A program made the translations under genes and the position numbers. DNA of 64,000 nucleotides from CALBGR01 sp964499935 (GTDB taxonomy: Bacteria > Patescibacteriota > Saccharimonadia > Saccharimonadales > UBA4665). Of this stretch, positions 8,813 to 18,097 are shown one piece after another; the first letter of the stretch is position 1; every line of letters begins with the position of its first letter. A model generated the notes under the pieces. That model saw nothing but the letters and a program-made list of their open reading frames with translations, was not told the DNA's origin and did no database searches. The stretch covers positions 806,001-870,000 of the forward strand of contig CAZCMS010000001.1 of NCBI GenBank assembly GCA_964499935.1, given 5' to 3'.

Positions 8813-9571
8813 TTAATGGCGTCGCAATATAGCTCTCGTGCGAGCTAATCGTATAGCTATATCCTGCCTCCATTCATAGACACCATAACCTATAATCATT
8901 GCCACACCAGCACCAATGAAAAACAGTGTATTATTAGATTTTTTATGATTGCCACTTACGTCCTGCACCTCGGCTATATCTTTACTCTTTGTAACCTTTT
9001 TGCGACAGCGATTTGTTTCGGGGTTGCGCTCCTGATCTTTCTTACAGGGCGCCAGGGCAGGGGTGGTAGCTTTGTTTTTGCAACGTCCCGTTTCTGGATT
9101 TCGATATTGGTGAGCACTACAAGCTTTCTGTGATGCTGCCAACGTTTGTGCAGAACGGCAACGATTAGTGGCAGGGTTACGCTCTTGCCCTTCTTTGCAA
9201 GGACTAACCGTTGCTATTGTTGGTATACTACGACACCTGTTAGTTTCGGGATTTCGTTCTTTGCCTGGCCCACAATCTTTATTATTCGAAGTAGTAGCAA
9301 CGGCATTGGTCTGTGCTTCAGGTTCTGGTAGCCACTGATTTACCATGGTTGGTCTCGGTATCATCCATTTCCATGCATTGTTTGCACTATCTAACGCCCA
9401 TGACATGCCTTGTGTTTTTACAGAACTTGCATCTGGATATTGCACCACCGTATTTTGATATACCTTCACCCCATAGAGATCTTCGAGCCATACATATCCA
9501 CCAGTATTCGTTAAGGACATCGCCTCATCAGAGTCTTTACGATGCACTAACAAATATTCACCTGGATGCAA
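8813..9571 (-). CDS. Lamin-tail domain and four two-cysteine repeats, membrane anchored (5' end damaged)
   Basis: The frame starts within a lamin-tail domain (LHPGEYLLVHRKD, then SLTNTGGYVWLEDLYG and a closing GMSWALDSANNAWKW) that lacks its first strands. Four repeats of the form C-x6-NP-[EA]-T-x-RC-[RK] follow, for example KERNPETNRCR and QERNPATNRCR, spaced by Thr/Ala/Pro-rich linkers. A basic linker, one membrane helix (TLFFIGAGVAMIIGYGVYEW) and a basic tail end the protein. The repeats resemble the two-cysteine adaptor motif of large DNA viruses. No good start exists: the open frame begins near 9650 inside the comEC sequence and the first start-like codon is TTG at 9571. It is probably the C-terminal part of a once longer ComEC-type fusion or of a separate surface protein. 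Confidence 0.7.
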   Translation of the reverse strand: MHPGEYLLVHRKDSDEAMSLTNTGGYVWLEDLYGVKVYQNTVVQYPDASSVKTQGMSWALDSANNAWKWMIPRPTMVNQWLPEPEAQTNAVATTSNNKDCGPGKERNPETNRCRSIPTIATVSPCKEGQERNPATNRCRSAQTLAASQKACSAHQYRNPETGRCKNKATTPALAPCKKDQERNPETNRCRKKVTKSKDIAEVQDVSGNHKKSNNTLFFIGAGVAMIIGYGVYEWRQDIAIRLARTRAILRRH

Positions 9572-10542
9572 CGATCCTGTGAGTGTAAAGGTATTGGTAG
9601 CACTAATGGCATAGTAACAATCTGCGCAGACAATGTTTCTATGATAATGCCCGTCACAAGATTAGGCTGGGCATCAACACCGTAAAAATAGTGTTTTAAG
9701 AGTGGCGCAAGAATCATAACCCCGGCAAATGACAACATAGATAAATACCACCCAAGATCTCCCCATACATAAAACGGATTTGCGTACGCAGTGATCATGC
9801 CAACCAAAGACAACAACACTAGAGGCTGAATAGTACGTCCAAAATACCACGCAATCAGACTCAGTAAAGTCACCAGTGCAACACGCGACATAGAAGGACT
9901 AAAGCCAGTCATCATAGCAAACCCTATTACCATGGCTACTGCTGTTATGAAAGCCATATACTTCGATATTCTGGCAAAAAATCTGCGTGTAAATCTAACC
10001 AAGATTGTTAAATTGTAGCCACTTGCAACGACCACATGCGTTAGTCCTAGTACCTGCAACTGGGTATCCAGCTCTTCAGGAAGGGAACTGCGTTGCCCCA
10101 CAAGATAGCCAATACCCAAACTAGCCTCAGGCTCTGTAATCGTTTTTCCTATATTCGTTGCGAACCAGTCGCGTGTGTCTCTACCAAGATCACTTTGTGC
10201 TTCACGATCAATTTTTACAAGTTGCGCCCTATACATCGAGGCGGGTATGACGCCAAACCCCTCTCCTAACGTACCGCTCACGGTAATCTTGTAACTACGC
10301 TTCAATGAGACTTTTGACTGAATCTCAACCCAAATATTCCCAGGCAGCTTTTTGCCACCCACAACAACACTACTAAGCTGCAATCGCTGCTTACCATCTT
10401 GTGTAGCAACTACATCTTCGTGAACTATACCTTGCACATACACTTGATTGCCGTAATATATTTGATACATTGCCGTAATATATTTGATACGCTGCGAGCT
10501 GCTGATACTGCACACTGCCTCTTGCATACCCAAACACTGCAC
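9547..10542 (-). pseudogene. comEC: ComEC/Rec2 DNA channel, main body (frameshifted and truncated)
   Basis: The membrane-channel part of ComEC, which carries single-stranded DNA across the inner membrane in natural transformation. The competence-domain hallmarks ASLGIGYLVGQRSSLP, LTHVVVASGYNLTILV and SPSMSRVALVTLLSL are all present, followed by helices up to IIIETLSAQIVTMPL. After that the frame leaves the family and stops within about 20 residues. The N-terminus sits in another frame (10391-10747), separated by a perfect 22-bp tandem duplication; removing one copy rejoins QLAAYQIYYGN to QVYVQGIVHEDVV. The rest of the channel and any metallo-beta-lactamase domain are missing, so the gene looks inactive unless the lesions are assembly errors. 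Confidence 0.85.
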
Positions 10543-10747
10543 CTACACAAAAGATAAGTGCGATCGCATAATAATTTTTAGCCCTACCTCCTATACAAAG
10601 AAGAACACAGCACAAAATAATACCCCATACGTGTAATTCAAAAAAGGAGGGGACTACTGTGGCGAAAGCAAGACCGACAATAACACCGGTGGCACACCAC
10701 ATAATGAGCCAAGATATATGAAAATGTTTTCTATATGTTCTTTTCAT
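10391..10747 (-). pseudogene. comEC: ComEC N-terminal segment, separated by frameshift
   Basis: The first about 85 residues (MKRTYRKHFHISWLIMWC... to AAYQIYYGN) hold two or three N-terminal membrane helices expected at the front of ComEC. At the end of the first copy of the 22-bp repeat the frame runs out of homology (NVSNILRQSS...). The ATG at 10747 is the likely real start of the original gene. See the repeat at 10447-10490. Confidence 0.82.
10447..10490. repeat. Perfect 22-bp tandem duplication inside comEC
   Basis: Copies 10447-10468 and 10469-10490 are identical, each beginning ATTGCCGTAA and ending TTTGATAC. Because 22 is not a multiple of three, the second copy shifts the comEC reading frame. 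Loss of one copy restores a continuous ComEC protein. Confidence 0.95.
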
Positions 10748-10771
10748 GCGTCATGCTACGAGGCATGACAA

Positions 10772-11479
10772 CTATTGCACTATCGGAAGTTGCTGACCAG
10801 GGCAGGATTCCAGAACACGGTTCATAGTAACATACTCAGCGTCTGTAACCCAAAGCGTATATTTTTGCTTGACTGCTATTTGGCGCGCGACATATTGGCA
10901 TCGATACGATTTATTAGGTGGTAGCCATGTTGCTGCATCACCGTCACTTTTTTTATTATTTGTCGGTCCATCAACCGCCAGAAGATTAAGCGGGTCATTT
11001 GCTAACTCGGCCCGCTCGGCAACATCAATATTTTGTGCACCTTTTTGCCACGCATCAGAAAGCGCAACTACATGATCAATCTGGACCGCACTACTGGTTT
11101 GCTTGCCACGCTTAAACTGGATTGTGTTGCCTGTGTAGGGGTCTTGGAGTACACCCGACAATACCTTGCACGTAGTACTCGAATCAAACACCACGTGCGT
11201 TAAATCTCTTTGCAGAATATAATCTCGCATATCACATTCGTCCACGCGCGCCCACCCAGCCCCAAATTGGTCGCGAGAATAGCCAGTTTTCGGAGCTCGC
11301 CCTTTTATTGCTAACTTTTTTAATGCTTCGGCTGCATTGCCTGTGCTTGTCTGCGCAATTTGCTTTTGGGGAGGAGGTTCAGATGGTGTTTGATCTTGCA
11401 GATTTATCACCACCATACCAATCACAAATACACATATACTCACAAGCGTCGCAATAGTCCTTCTTCGTCGTTCAATCAT
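10772..11479 (-). CDS. Exported HNH-type nuclease, DUF1524/GmrSD C-terminal-like
   Basis: A 235-residue protein with an N-terminal membrane anchor (IATLVSICVFVIGMVVI) and an extracellular nuclease domain. The catalytic core is QIDHVVALSDAWQKGA followed by NDPLNLLAVDGPTNNKKSD and a WLPPNKSYRCQYVARQ segment, the layout of DUF1524 HNH nucleases in which the Asp-His pair and the distal Asn/Lys bind the metal. Cysteines near residues 83 and 106 could form a disulfide. The start at 11479 follows TACAAT by nine bases. Its position beside comEC suggests digestion of environmental DNA for uptake or nucleotide scavenging, which is inference. Confidence 0.85.
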   Translation of the reverse strand: MIERRRRTIATLVSICVFVIGMVVINLQDQTPSEPPPQKQIAQTSTGNAAEALKKLAIKGRAPKTGYSRDQFGAGWARVDECDMRDYILQRDLTHVVFDSSTTCKVLSGVLQDPYTGNTIQFKRGKQTSSAVQIDHVVALSDAWQKGAQNIDVAERAELANDPLNLLAVDGPTNNKKSDGDAATWLPPNKSYRCQYVARQIAVKQKYTLWVTDAEYVTMNRVLESCPGQQLPIVQ

Positions 11480-11605
11480 AGTAATCCTATTGTATGTGAA
11501 AATAATGTCTACGCCAGTAAATAAAGTTTGCACCACTGGAGCCAGAGGTGTTAGGCTATATGTAGTAACGAGTTTTGGAAACAAGCAAAAAACCATTGTA
11601 CTATC

Positions 11606-12127
11606 ATGAAAATCCAAATTTCACTATACGAGTTTTATGCAATGGGCATCAATAGCCTAATTACACGTGCGCCCTGGGAAGCAGGCGGACGTGTTTCTCC
11701 TTACAATGAAAGTTTTATTTACGAGCAAAGGCTGCTTTCGCTCGCGCTATTATTCCTCATGGGGGAAGAGTATGTTCCAGAGTCGGTCGTGCGAACAATG
11801 CCCAAGAAATTCAGTGCCCAAGTACGTAACAGCGTTAATCAATCAGTTTTTTTACGAGCACTGAAGAATCACTACAGAGCACTCCCTAATGGTGATGCAC
11901 TTGCACAAGAGATGATGATTCGGATGGAGTCGTACATTACTATTACTCGCAAAGCTCACGAAAGTGATATAGACCCTCTTGAGGCAATCACCACAACGCT
12001 AGCCAGACGAGTACCGCCCCGAGATGAATCTCAAAGCAACAACTATCTAAAGCGTGTCGGTAAAATCTTTGCTTATACAGAAGGCCTGGTAAAACGTAGC
12101 CTAGCCAGTAAATACGAAATTGTTTAG
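11606..12127 (+). CDS. Hypothetical protein, 173 aa
   Basis: Not recognised. A soluble, mainly helical protein, rather basic, with the start MKIQISLYEFYAMG. It lies between the divergent nuclease gene and the convergent giant helicase gene. TACTAT lies almost against the ATG, so transcription may begin within or just after the annotated start; a slightly later start cannot be excluded. Confidence 0.6.
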   Translation: MKIQISLYEFYAMGINSLITRAPWEAGGRVSPYNESFIYEQRLLSLALLFLMGEEYVPESVVRTMPKKFSAQVRNSVNQSVFLRALKNHYRALPNGDALAQEMMIRMESYITITRKAHESDIDPLEAITTTLARRVPPRDESQSNNYLKRVGKIFAYTEGLVKRSLASKYEIV

Positions 12128-12219
12128 TAACGCTCTCGACATCACTTTACCTAAAAAGCTCAAAGCAGAAATACAAAGAGTAATTATACTGCGCGCACGA
12201 TTTCACTTACGAACAACAC

Positions 12220-15200
12220 CTACTTCAAGAAGCCGTTATCACGAGGCCACGAGCTACTCTTAACCGCATTTGTCAGTAATGCATCAAGTGTCTCGACAGG
12301 CTTCACGCCTAAGTTAAACTTGTTCAAGCGCAAGAACGTATATCCGTAGCCCTCGAGTTCTTTCTGGTTATATACCTCGGCACCGTCAAGATACGTGTCT
12401 TTAGAATTTTTGTCGGTCGCCATAAAGTTCTCCTTAAATTCATCATAAGTAATGATGATACGCTGATCATCAAAGACGACCATAAAATCTACCTTATACG
12501 CAGGATGTCGATAGTGTGGAGACAGAGATTTCATCAGCTCACCCAATGAGAATTGCGTTATAAACCGTGCTCGATCAGTATATTTCTTGTAAAACTTCGT
12601 GGCGTAAAAATATTGAGGCACCAAACTTTCTGCAGCAAGCAGTATATCTGCCGTGCTAGCGGTTTTCTTAGATACGCCAGCACTGAGTAGTTGCTGGTGA
12701 TACGAAAGGACATTCTTGAGTTCACCGGTATACATATCGAGTGGCTTACTCATAACGTAGTGGGCTACCGCTCCTGCGCTGCTAAAGCCAGCCAGCAATC
12801 GTTGTTGAAGAGAATCTTGTGTGTGCGTTTCGTTTGATTCTGGGAAAACATACATATGTTTTTGCTGTTCATCCGCCACCATGCTATACAGAACATAATC
12901 TCGATGCTCGCCTCGCGCCGTATCAAAAGTCATTACTCGCACGTTGTGGCGCAGGAACCAATCATTAATAACACTTTCATCAAGATATCTCTGAATAAGT
13001 ATTGCCTGGTCAATATATGGAGTAACGATACCGATCGTACCCTGATAGCCAGATTCCTTCATATCCAACAACGTTGCCAGAATATACCTTGCCTCGCCCT
13101 CATTTGTGTAGACACCTTGGCTTTCGTTCACATCAGACTCAATAACGTCAAACTTAATCGCTTCCTTTAAAGGCAGCGATCGAGCCTTAAGGCATCGTAA
13201 TGCTCCATCATAAAATGTGGTATTCGCATAACTAATTAATTCACTTGATGACCTAAAATATTTTGTAAATGTTACCTCGGCATTTGCAAAGGCTTGTGCA
13301 AACTGCATAACAGAGTTCGAGACATTAAAATTGTTACGCACTTTTGCAACATAAGAATTCTTAACATCAGCTGGTACTGCGCCCAACGTTTGAGCAAAAG
13401 CCGATACGATACGACTACGATACGTTTCATTAATTAGAGTATCTGCATATGCTGAAAGCTGACATGTATATTGCTTGCTATCACCAACCACAATAATCTT
13501 TTTTGCTCGCAGTAGAGCAGGGAGCACTTCGGCAATACTTATGTGTGATGCCTCGTCAATAATGACCACATCAAACAACTGATTTTTTAGAGGCACATAT
13601 GTGGCAAAATCATGAACCGTACCAAGAACACATGGAAATGCCTGCAGCAGTCCGCTAAAAATATTTTTATCAATCTGCTGTTTTGATACGAGAGCCTTGC
13701 GAACAGTTGCGAAGTTTTCTGCTTGATTTTCGATATATTTGATGAGTTTCGTATCAAGAGTATGACTTAGCTGTGTAGCGGTGATCTGTCGCAAGTCGCG
13801 TTGGGTAGCACTGTATATATCAACTGTCATTTCCCTAAAATAGCTAGTGATATCTTGTTCTTTCTTCTTAAAAGAAAGGTATCCCTTAATTTCAGCAACA
13901 CTACTTTCGGCAAATGTATCATCGATAATATCGAGATTACCGTTCACGTATTGCACCCCTAGACGCTTCGCAGCTGCAGGGTATGTTTTTAAGAAATGTT
14001 TTATATTTTTCTTACATTCATCGAGTTGCTTCACATCGTCGAGGTCGTTTGTCAGTTTTCCAAATCGATCACTAAATGCCTGTGGTTTTGCAAGAATCTG
14101 ACCAATCGCCTTGACGCCAAATAAGGTAGACAGATTTTGGTTGGCACGAAATACCTCGTTCAGCTTAGTTGCATACTGTAGCAGACTAATATTAGCGAGT
14201 AAGTTATCCGCCTCATATATTCGATACTTCGCCATAAATTCAAATTCTGTCGGAGCAACAAGCGCAGCAAGCATTTTTCGTAGTTCATCTGTCTGGGAAG
14301 TATCTTGCTTGACGATACCGAGCACCTCTCTCCATAAATCAAGCTCCAGACCAAGCTTTGCTAGTTGCTCTATAGTTGAGCTCACGAGGTCGGCCATAAG
14401 CTGCAGATCATCAAGACGTTTTTCAGGCTCAGAGAGACTAAAGCCAGGAATTGATTTCTTTAATTGTCTAGTTAGATTCTCGACAACCAATGTGCGTCCA
14501 GAAAATCCAAAAATCTTTGACTTCAGGCTGACAACCTGGTCAACATATTCACCGAAGGCAGCAATGATATCTTCTGGTGGCGTATTGTACGATAATAACT
14601 CCACAATAAGTGCTTCATTTCGCTTCTTGTCATGACCCAAGTATTGTCTTGTACCATGCGCAACATCTACAAGCCTATCTAGCAGCTGCTGTTTTTCTGC
14701 TACCGCAAAAAATGTAGTACTGTCTGTAATATCAAATCTGGTCGTTACTGGATTGCCTTTGAGTGTCTTGATATACGGACGGTAATTGGAGTGAATATAT
14801 GATAGTGCCGACTGGAGTTTTGACCTTTGGTCGGGTAAGAGTTTACGATACCTCACAATAAACTGCGGAAGTCTGTCGTGTACATTTTTATTTGCTTTTT
14901 CGTATTCGCGTACAATGCTCAAGAATTCAGCGATGGCTTTTTGTTGGCTTGATTCGATATAAGGAAGTAGGTAGTTGGCTTCACTCTTTCGAATATACTG
15001 AATAGACTGATGGAGCTTCTGTAGCTCAACAGTAATTTCATCGACAGGTTCATCCTGAATCCAGTCACGGCTTCCAAACTTTGATTCATTATTGACTGTT
15101 TGCTCAACCTCGTGAAGATTAATATTTTCCATGCCTTGCATCAAATTTGTCAGCTCGTCTGACGCCTCTTGTACTTTGCGACTTTTAGCCGTACGGAGCT

Positions 15201-16896
15201 CATTTTGTAGCTTGGTGTAATTCTTATGATACGCCTGGATTTTTTGTATAAATTGGGATTCTATCTCTTCAAGCAGCTCATCGTCCACGTTATCAAGTCG
15301 CAAAAGAGGATTATGGAATGCACCTTCTTCACGAACCTCACCAAGTACTTCTAGAATAGCGCCTCGCACATCATTCAAGGCAGTAGGGGTATCGGATAAC
15401 ACCAAGGTAGAAAATCCGTCATTAAATGAACGTGCAACTACCGAGCTAATGAAATGACTTTTTCCTGTCCCTGGACCCCCGTCGACGACTATCATGTCGC
15501 AATCAGGCTTATTCAGTGCAAGATGCGCCTTTCTTTGTTCATCATTTAGTGGCAATAAATTACCTGACATCAGTTTTTCGGTCGTAGACTTAGACTCCCA
15601 TTCTTCAGAAATTTCCTGTACATACTGCACAGGGGTGTGGGAAATAAATTTCTGCACGAACTCAGCAAGATACTGCCCAGGCTTTGCACCCGTAAGAATT
15701 TGCGCGTAGTCATTGATGATAGATTCTCTCGATGCATCAGATAATATAATCCTGAGCTTATTAGACAGCGACACGCTCCCATTAGTTATTTTCTGAGCCG
15801 ACGGGGTGCTCAGCTGCATAGAACCTTCTAGCTTTAATTCTTTTGTTAGCATATCTACAATATTCTGTAGCTGACCAATAACATCTTTGCGCTTCCGCTT
15901 GTCGATAAATAGTATTTTTTCGATAGAGCCATCAAAGGCAACCTCAGACCCAAGCATGTCGCCATAACGCTGCATCACATATTGAATTGCCTGAGTGTTC
16001 ACAAAGACACGATCTTCAAAGGTCAACGCAACTGAAGGGTAGTTATGTACTGATTCTACAGGTGCATAAAATAAGGGGAAGTTGTGGCCTTGAATGCTAA
16101 TATCGCCAAATAAGACATATACCTGGGTGTCCATATTTTTAATGACCTGATGACGATGTATACGGTATATGTCTTGGTACGCGTCACTTGAGGTATACTC
16201 ATATAAAAATTCCCTTAAGGAACGCTTCAAGGCATCAACGGAAAACACTTCATCAAGCGCCACACGAAGCGCCTCTACTGATTGACCGTCCGAGTAATAT
16301 CGTGTCGCCAAGACACGGAAGTCATTCCAGAAAACATTTTTTAAAGCCTGTACGGCAGCTCCCTGAAGGTGGTAGCTAGAAGCTGATACATCCGAAAGAT
16401 CAGTTCGAGCCTCTCGAAGCATAGGTACTATAACGCCAATTGTAACCATACGTTCAAAAAATCCTTCAATTTTTTGAATATAAATATTTTCATCAGCACC
16501 ACAATCAAATTTTGCACCTTCGGCTGCTTGTGCGAATGAACGAGTAAATTCCTGAGCCTGCGTCTCTTCGAGGGCTTCGGTTGATCGAGCAAGCACATCT
16601 GTTTCTCTATCATCCGTATGAGTAACGTATTTGTTCTGACTAACTACAAACGTTTCCTGAGCAAAACCTGATGCAACATTTTTATATAAATTCTTATAAA
16701 GCTGAGGGTATTTATCCAAAGGCATAGATTGAGCAATATCGAACAACCTTTGTTCGTTTAAACGCCATATTGGCAACAAATCTTTCTGTAGGCCAGTCTC
16801 TAAAAACACCCTGAAATATTGTGCAATATCCCTAGTAAATTCTGTAGCAATTATAGGCTTGCCAGATGTAGTGACAGTTTTCTCTTCCATACTCAT
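12220..16896 (-). CDS. Giant superfamily 1 helicase, DNA2/NAM7-like, possible C-terminal nuclease
   Basis: A protein of about 1,558 residues. Walker A is VDGGPGTGKSHFIS near residue 475; coiled-coil-rich sequence fills the next 600 residues; Walker B is VVIIDEASHISIAEVLP near residue 1110, followed by IIVVGDSKQY (motif III) and the C-terminal RecA motifs GTIGIVTPYIDQA and VMTFDTARGEHRDYVLYS. The last 150 residues (YKVDFMVVFDDQRIIITYDE...) have the shape of the Vsr/MTES_1575-type nuclease domain that often ends such helicases, though its motif is degenerate. The start at 16896 follows TATAAG by seven bases. Such large helicase-nuclease proteins often serve in defence or RNA/DNA quality control; role here is not proven. 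It stands alone. Confidence 0.78.
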   Translation of the reverse strand: MSMEEKTVTTSGKPIIATEFTRDIAQYFRVFLETGLQKDLLPIWRLNEQRLFDIAQSMPLDKYPQLYKNLYKNVASGFAQETFVVSQNKYVTHTDDRETDVLARSTEALEETQAQEFTRSFAQAAEGAKFDCGADENIYIQKIEGFFERMVTIGVIVPMLREARTDLSDVSASSYHLQGAAVQALKNVFWNDFRVLATRYYSDGQSVEALRVALDEVFSVDALKRSLREFLYEYTSSDAYQDIYRIHRHQVIKNMDTQVYVLFGDISIQGHNFPLFYAPVESVHNYPSVALTFEDRVFVNTQAIQYVMQRYGDMLGSEVAFDGSIEKILFIDKRKRKDVIGQLQNIVDMLTKELKLEGSMQLSTPSAQKITNGSVSLSNKLRIILSDASRESIINDYAQILTGAKPGQYLAEFVQKFISHTPVQYVQEISEEWESKSTTEKLMSGNLLPLNDEQRKAHLALNKPDCDMIVVDGGPGTGKSHFISSVVARSFNDGFSTLVLSDTPTALNDVRGAILEVLGEVREEGAFHNPLLRLDNVDDELLEEIESQFIQKIQAYHKNYTKLQNELRTAKSRKVQEASDELTNLMQGMENINLHEVEQTVNNESKFGSRDWIQDEPVDEITVELQKLHQSIQYIRKSEANYLLPYIESSQQKAIAEFLSIVREYEKANKNVHDRLPQFIVRYRKLLPDQRSKLQSALSYIHSNYRPYIKTLKGNPVTTRFDITDSTTFFAVAEKQQLLDRLVDVAHGTRQYLGHDKKRNEALIVELLSYNTPPEDIIAAFGEYVDQVVSLKSKIFGFSGRTLVVENLTRQLKKSIPGFSLSEPEKRLDDLQLMADLVSSTIEQLAKLGLELDLWREVLGIVKQDTSQTDELRKMLAALVAPTEFEFMAKYRIYEADNLLANISLLQYATKLNEVFRANQNLSTLFGVKAIGQILAKPQAFSDRFGKLTNDLDDVKQLDECKKNIKHFLKTYPAAAKRLGVQYVNGNLDIIDDTFAESSVAEIKGYLSFKKKEQDITSYFREMTVDIYSATQRDLRQITATQLSHTLDTKLIKYIENQAENFATVRKALVSKQQIDKNIFSGLLQAFPCVLGTVHDFATYVPLKNQLFDVVIIDEASHISIAEVLPALLRAKKIIVVGDSKQYTCQLSAYADTLINETYRSRIVSAFAQTLGAVPADVKNSYVAKVRNNFNVSNSVMQFAQAFANAEVTFTKYFRSSSELISYANTTFYDGALRCLKARSLPLKEAIKFDVIESDVNESQGVYTNEGEARYILATLLDMKESGYQGTIGIVTPYIDQAILIQRYLDESVINDWFLRHNVRVMTFDTARGEHRDYVLYSMVADEQQKHMYVFPESNETHTQDSLQQRLLAGFSSAGAVAHYVMSKPLDMYTGELKNVLSYHQQLLSAGVSKKTASTADILLAAESLVPQYFYATKFYKKYTDRARFITQFSLGELMKSLSPHYRHPAYKVDFMVVFDDQRIIITYDEFKENFMATDKNSKDTYLDGAEVYNQKELEGYGYTFLRLNKFNLGVKPVETLDALLTNAVKSSSWPRDNGFLK

Positions 16897-17048
16897 ACCC
16901 AAACTTATACATACTATAACAGTTCCTGTAAGTTTAGGCATAGCATTTTTATGTATTTACTATCAAACACCCTTGAACTACAAAAATAGCTTTCTGTATG
17001 CAAATTTGATCATCGTGCTACAATAATGCAAAAGAGGAGTCTGCGCGT

Positions 17049-17408
17049 ATGAGAGATGCCAGTTCTGCAGCAAGCCTAGCAAGAATTATCGCAGGCATAT
17101 TGTTGGTAGCCCTAGGCATCTGCCTCATTACTGCGTTCTTCCAGCTTCCGACACCTCCACTCTGGGTATCTGCCATCTTGATGATTGTTGGCCTAACTAT
17201 ACTGTATCCTTCAGCCCCAATCATGCAGCAACTAAGCGGTATAGGATTTTTTGGAACTGGTGTATTCGCTACTTTAAGAACCCTTGATATTATCACTGAC
17301 ACCTGGATACAGTACGGCTTGGGGGTATTTTTATTTTTGCTGGGGGTAACAATATTATTTTATCGCGCAATTGGAGGTATGCGCACCAAACGTCAAGACC
17401 CCCTATAA
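17049..17408 (+). CDS. Small four-helix membrane protein
   Basis: A 119-residue protein with four hydrophobic segments (about residues 10-30, 36-56, 64-82 and 90-107) and a short basic tail (RTKRQDPL). Not recognised. It precedes the HdeD-like gene by 52 bases on the same strand and may form a unit with it. Confidence 0.65.
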   Translation: MRDASSAASLARIIAGILLVALGICLITAFFQLPTPPLWVSAILMIVGLTILYPSAPIMQQLSGIGFFGTGVFATLRTLDIITDTWIQYGLGVFLFLLGVTILFYRAIGGMRTKRQDPL

Positions 17409-17460
17409 AGCAAAGAAAAACTGCGCAAATATATAACCTTTATAACGAGGAGATGCTGTT

Positions 17461-18009
17461 ATGGTACAAACCGCAAAAAGTTCCATTAACAATTTATGGT
17501 GGATAGGGATGGCAGAAGGTGTTGTTGCATTATTATTCGGTATTGCAGCCGTATTCTGGCCGGGGCTCACATTACTAATATTAGTGTATTTATTTAGTGC
17601 TTTTGTACTTGCCTGGGGTATTTCAAGCATCGTGCATGGCATTCTATCAATAAGATACCGCAGCACATGGTGGCTAACACTTTTGTTTGGTATCGTAGCA
17701 ACAGGCGTGGGCGTGTATCTAGTGCGCCATACTACAGTTTCGTTTAAGACGCTTATTATATTAATCGGCTTTACGCTCATTATTCGAGGCATCTTTGATC
17801 TTGTCAGTGTGGTAATAGAGAAGGCGAACGCAACTACTCGAGTCCTTTGGGGCATTCTCGGACTGGCCGGTATCATCGTAGGAATCGTCATTTTGAACCA
17901 GCCAGTCGCGGGCGGAGTTGCTTTTGTTTGGGTACTGGGGCTGTATGCTCTCGTGGCAGGACCACTTATGATCGCAATGTCTATTGATGCTCGTGATGAA
18001 ATTTTATAA
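17461..18009 (+). CDS. HdeD-like (DUF308) membrane protein
   Basis: A 182-residue protein with six membrane helices arranged as three pairs, the pattern of HdeD/DUF308 proteins. GIAAVFWPGLTLLILVYLF and the following helix FVLAWGISSIVHGI are characteristic. HdeD of enterobacteria is linked to acid resistance; in other lineages its role is unknown. A GAGGAG site (17449-17454) lies six bases before the ATG. A strong terminator follows the stop. Confidence 0.85.
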   Translation: MVQTAKSSINNLWWIGMAEGVVALLFGIAAVFWPGLTLLILVYLFSAFVLAWGISSIVHGILSIRYRSTWWLTLLFGIVATGVGVYLVRHTTVSFKTLIILIGFTLIIRGIFDLVSVVIEKANATTRVLWGILGLAGIIVGIVILNQPVAGGVAFVWVLGLYALVAGPLMIAMSIDARDEIL

Positions 18010-18030
18010 ATAAAAACATACTTAAAAAGT

Positions 18031-18060
18031 AATGAGCCCCATAACAAAAGGGCTCATTTT
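18031..18060 (+). terminator. Intrinsic terminator after the HdeD-like gene
   Basis: A perfect 9-bp stem (AATGAGCCC 18031-18039 with GGGCTCATT 18050-18058), ten-base loop and a T-rich run directly after. This is one of the clearest rho-independent terminators in the window. Confidence 0.85.
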
Positions 18061-18097
18061 AATTTCATTAGAAAATCTGTGAACAATGTAACGTCGG

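Noticed and set aside
12856..15709. Several open frames on the + strand within the helicase gene
   Set aside because: They are antisense shadows of one continuous coding sequence with intact helicase motifs.
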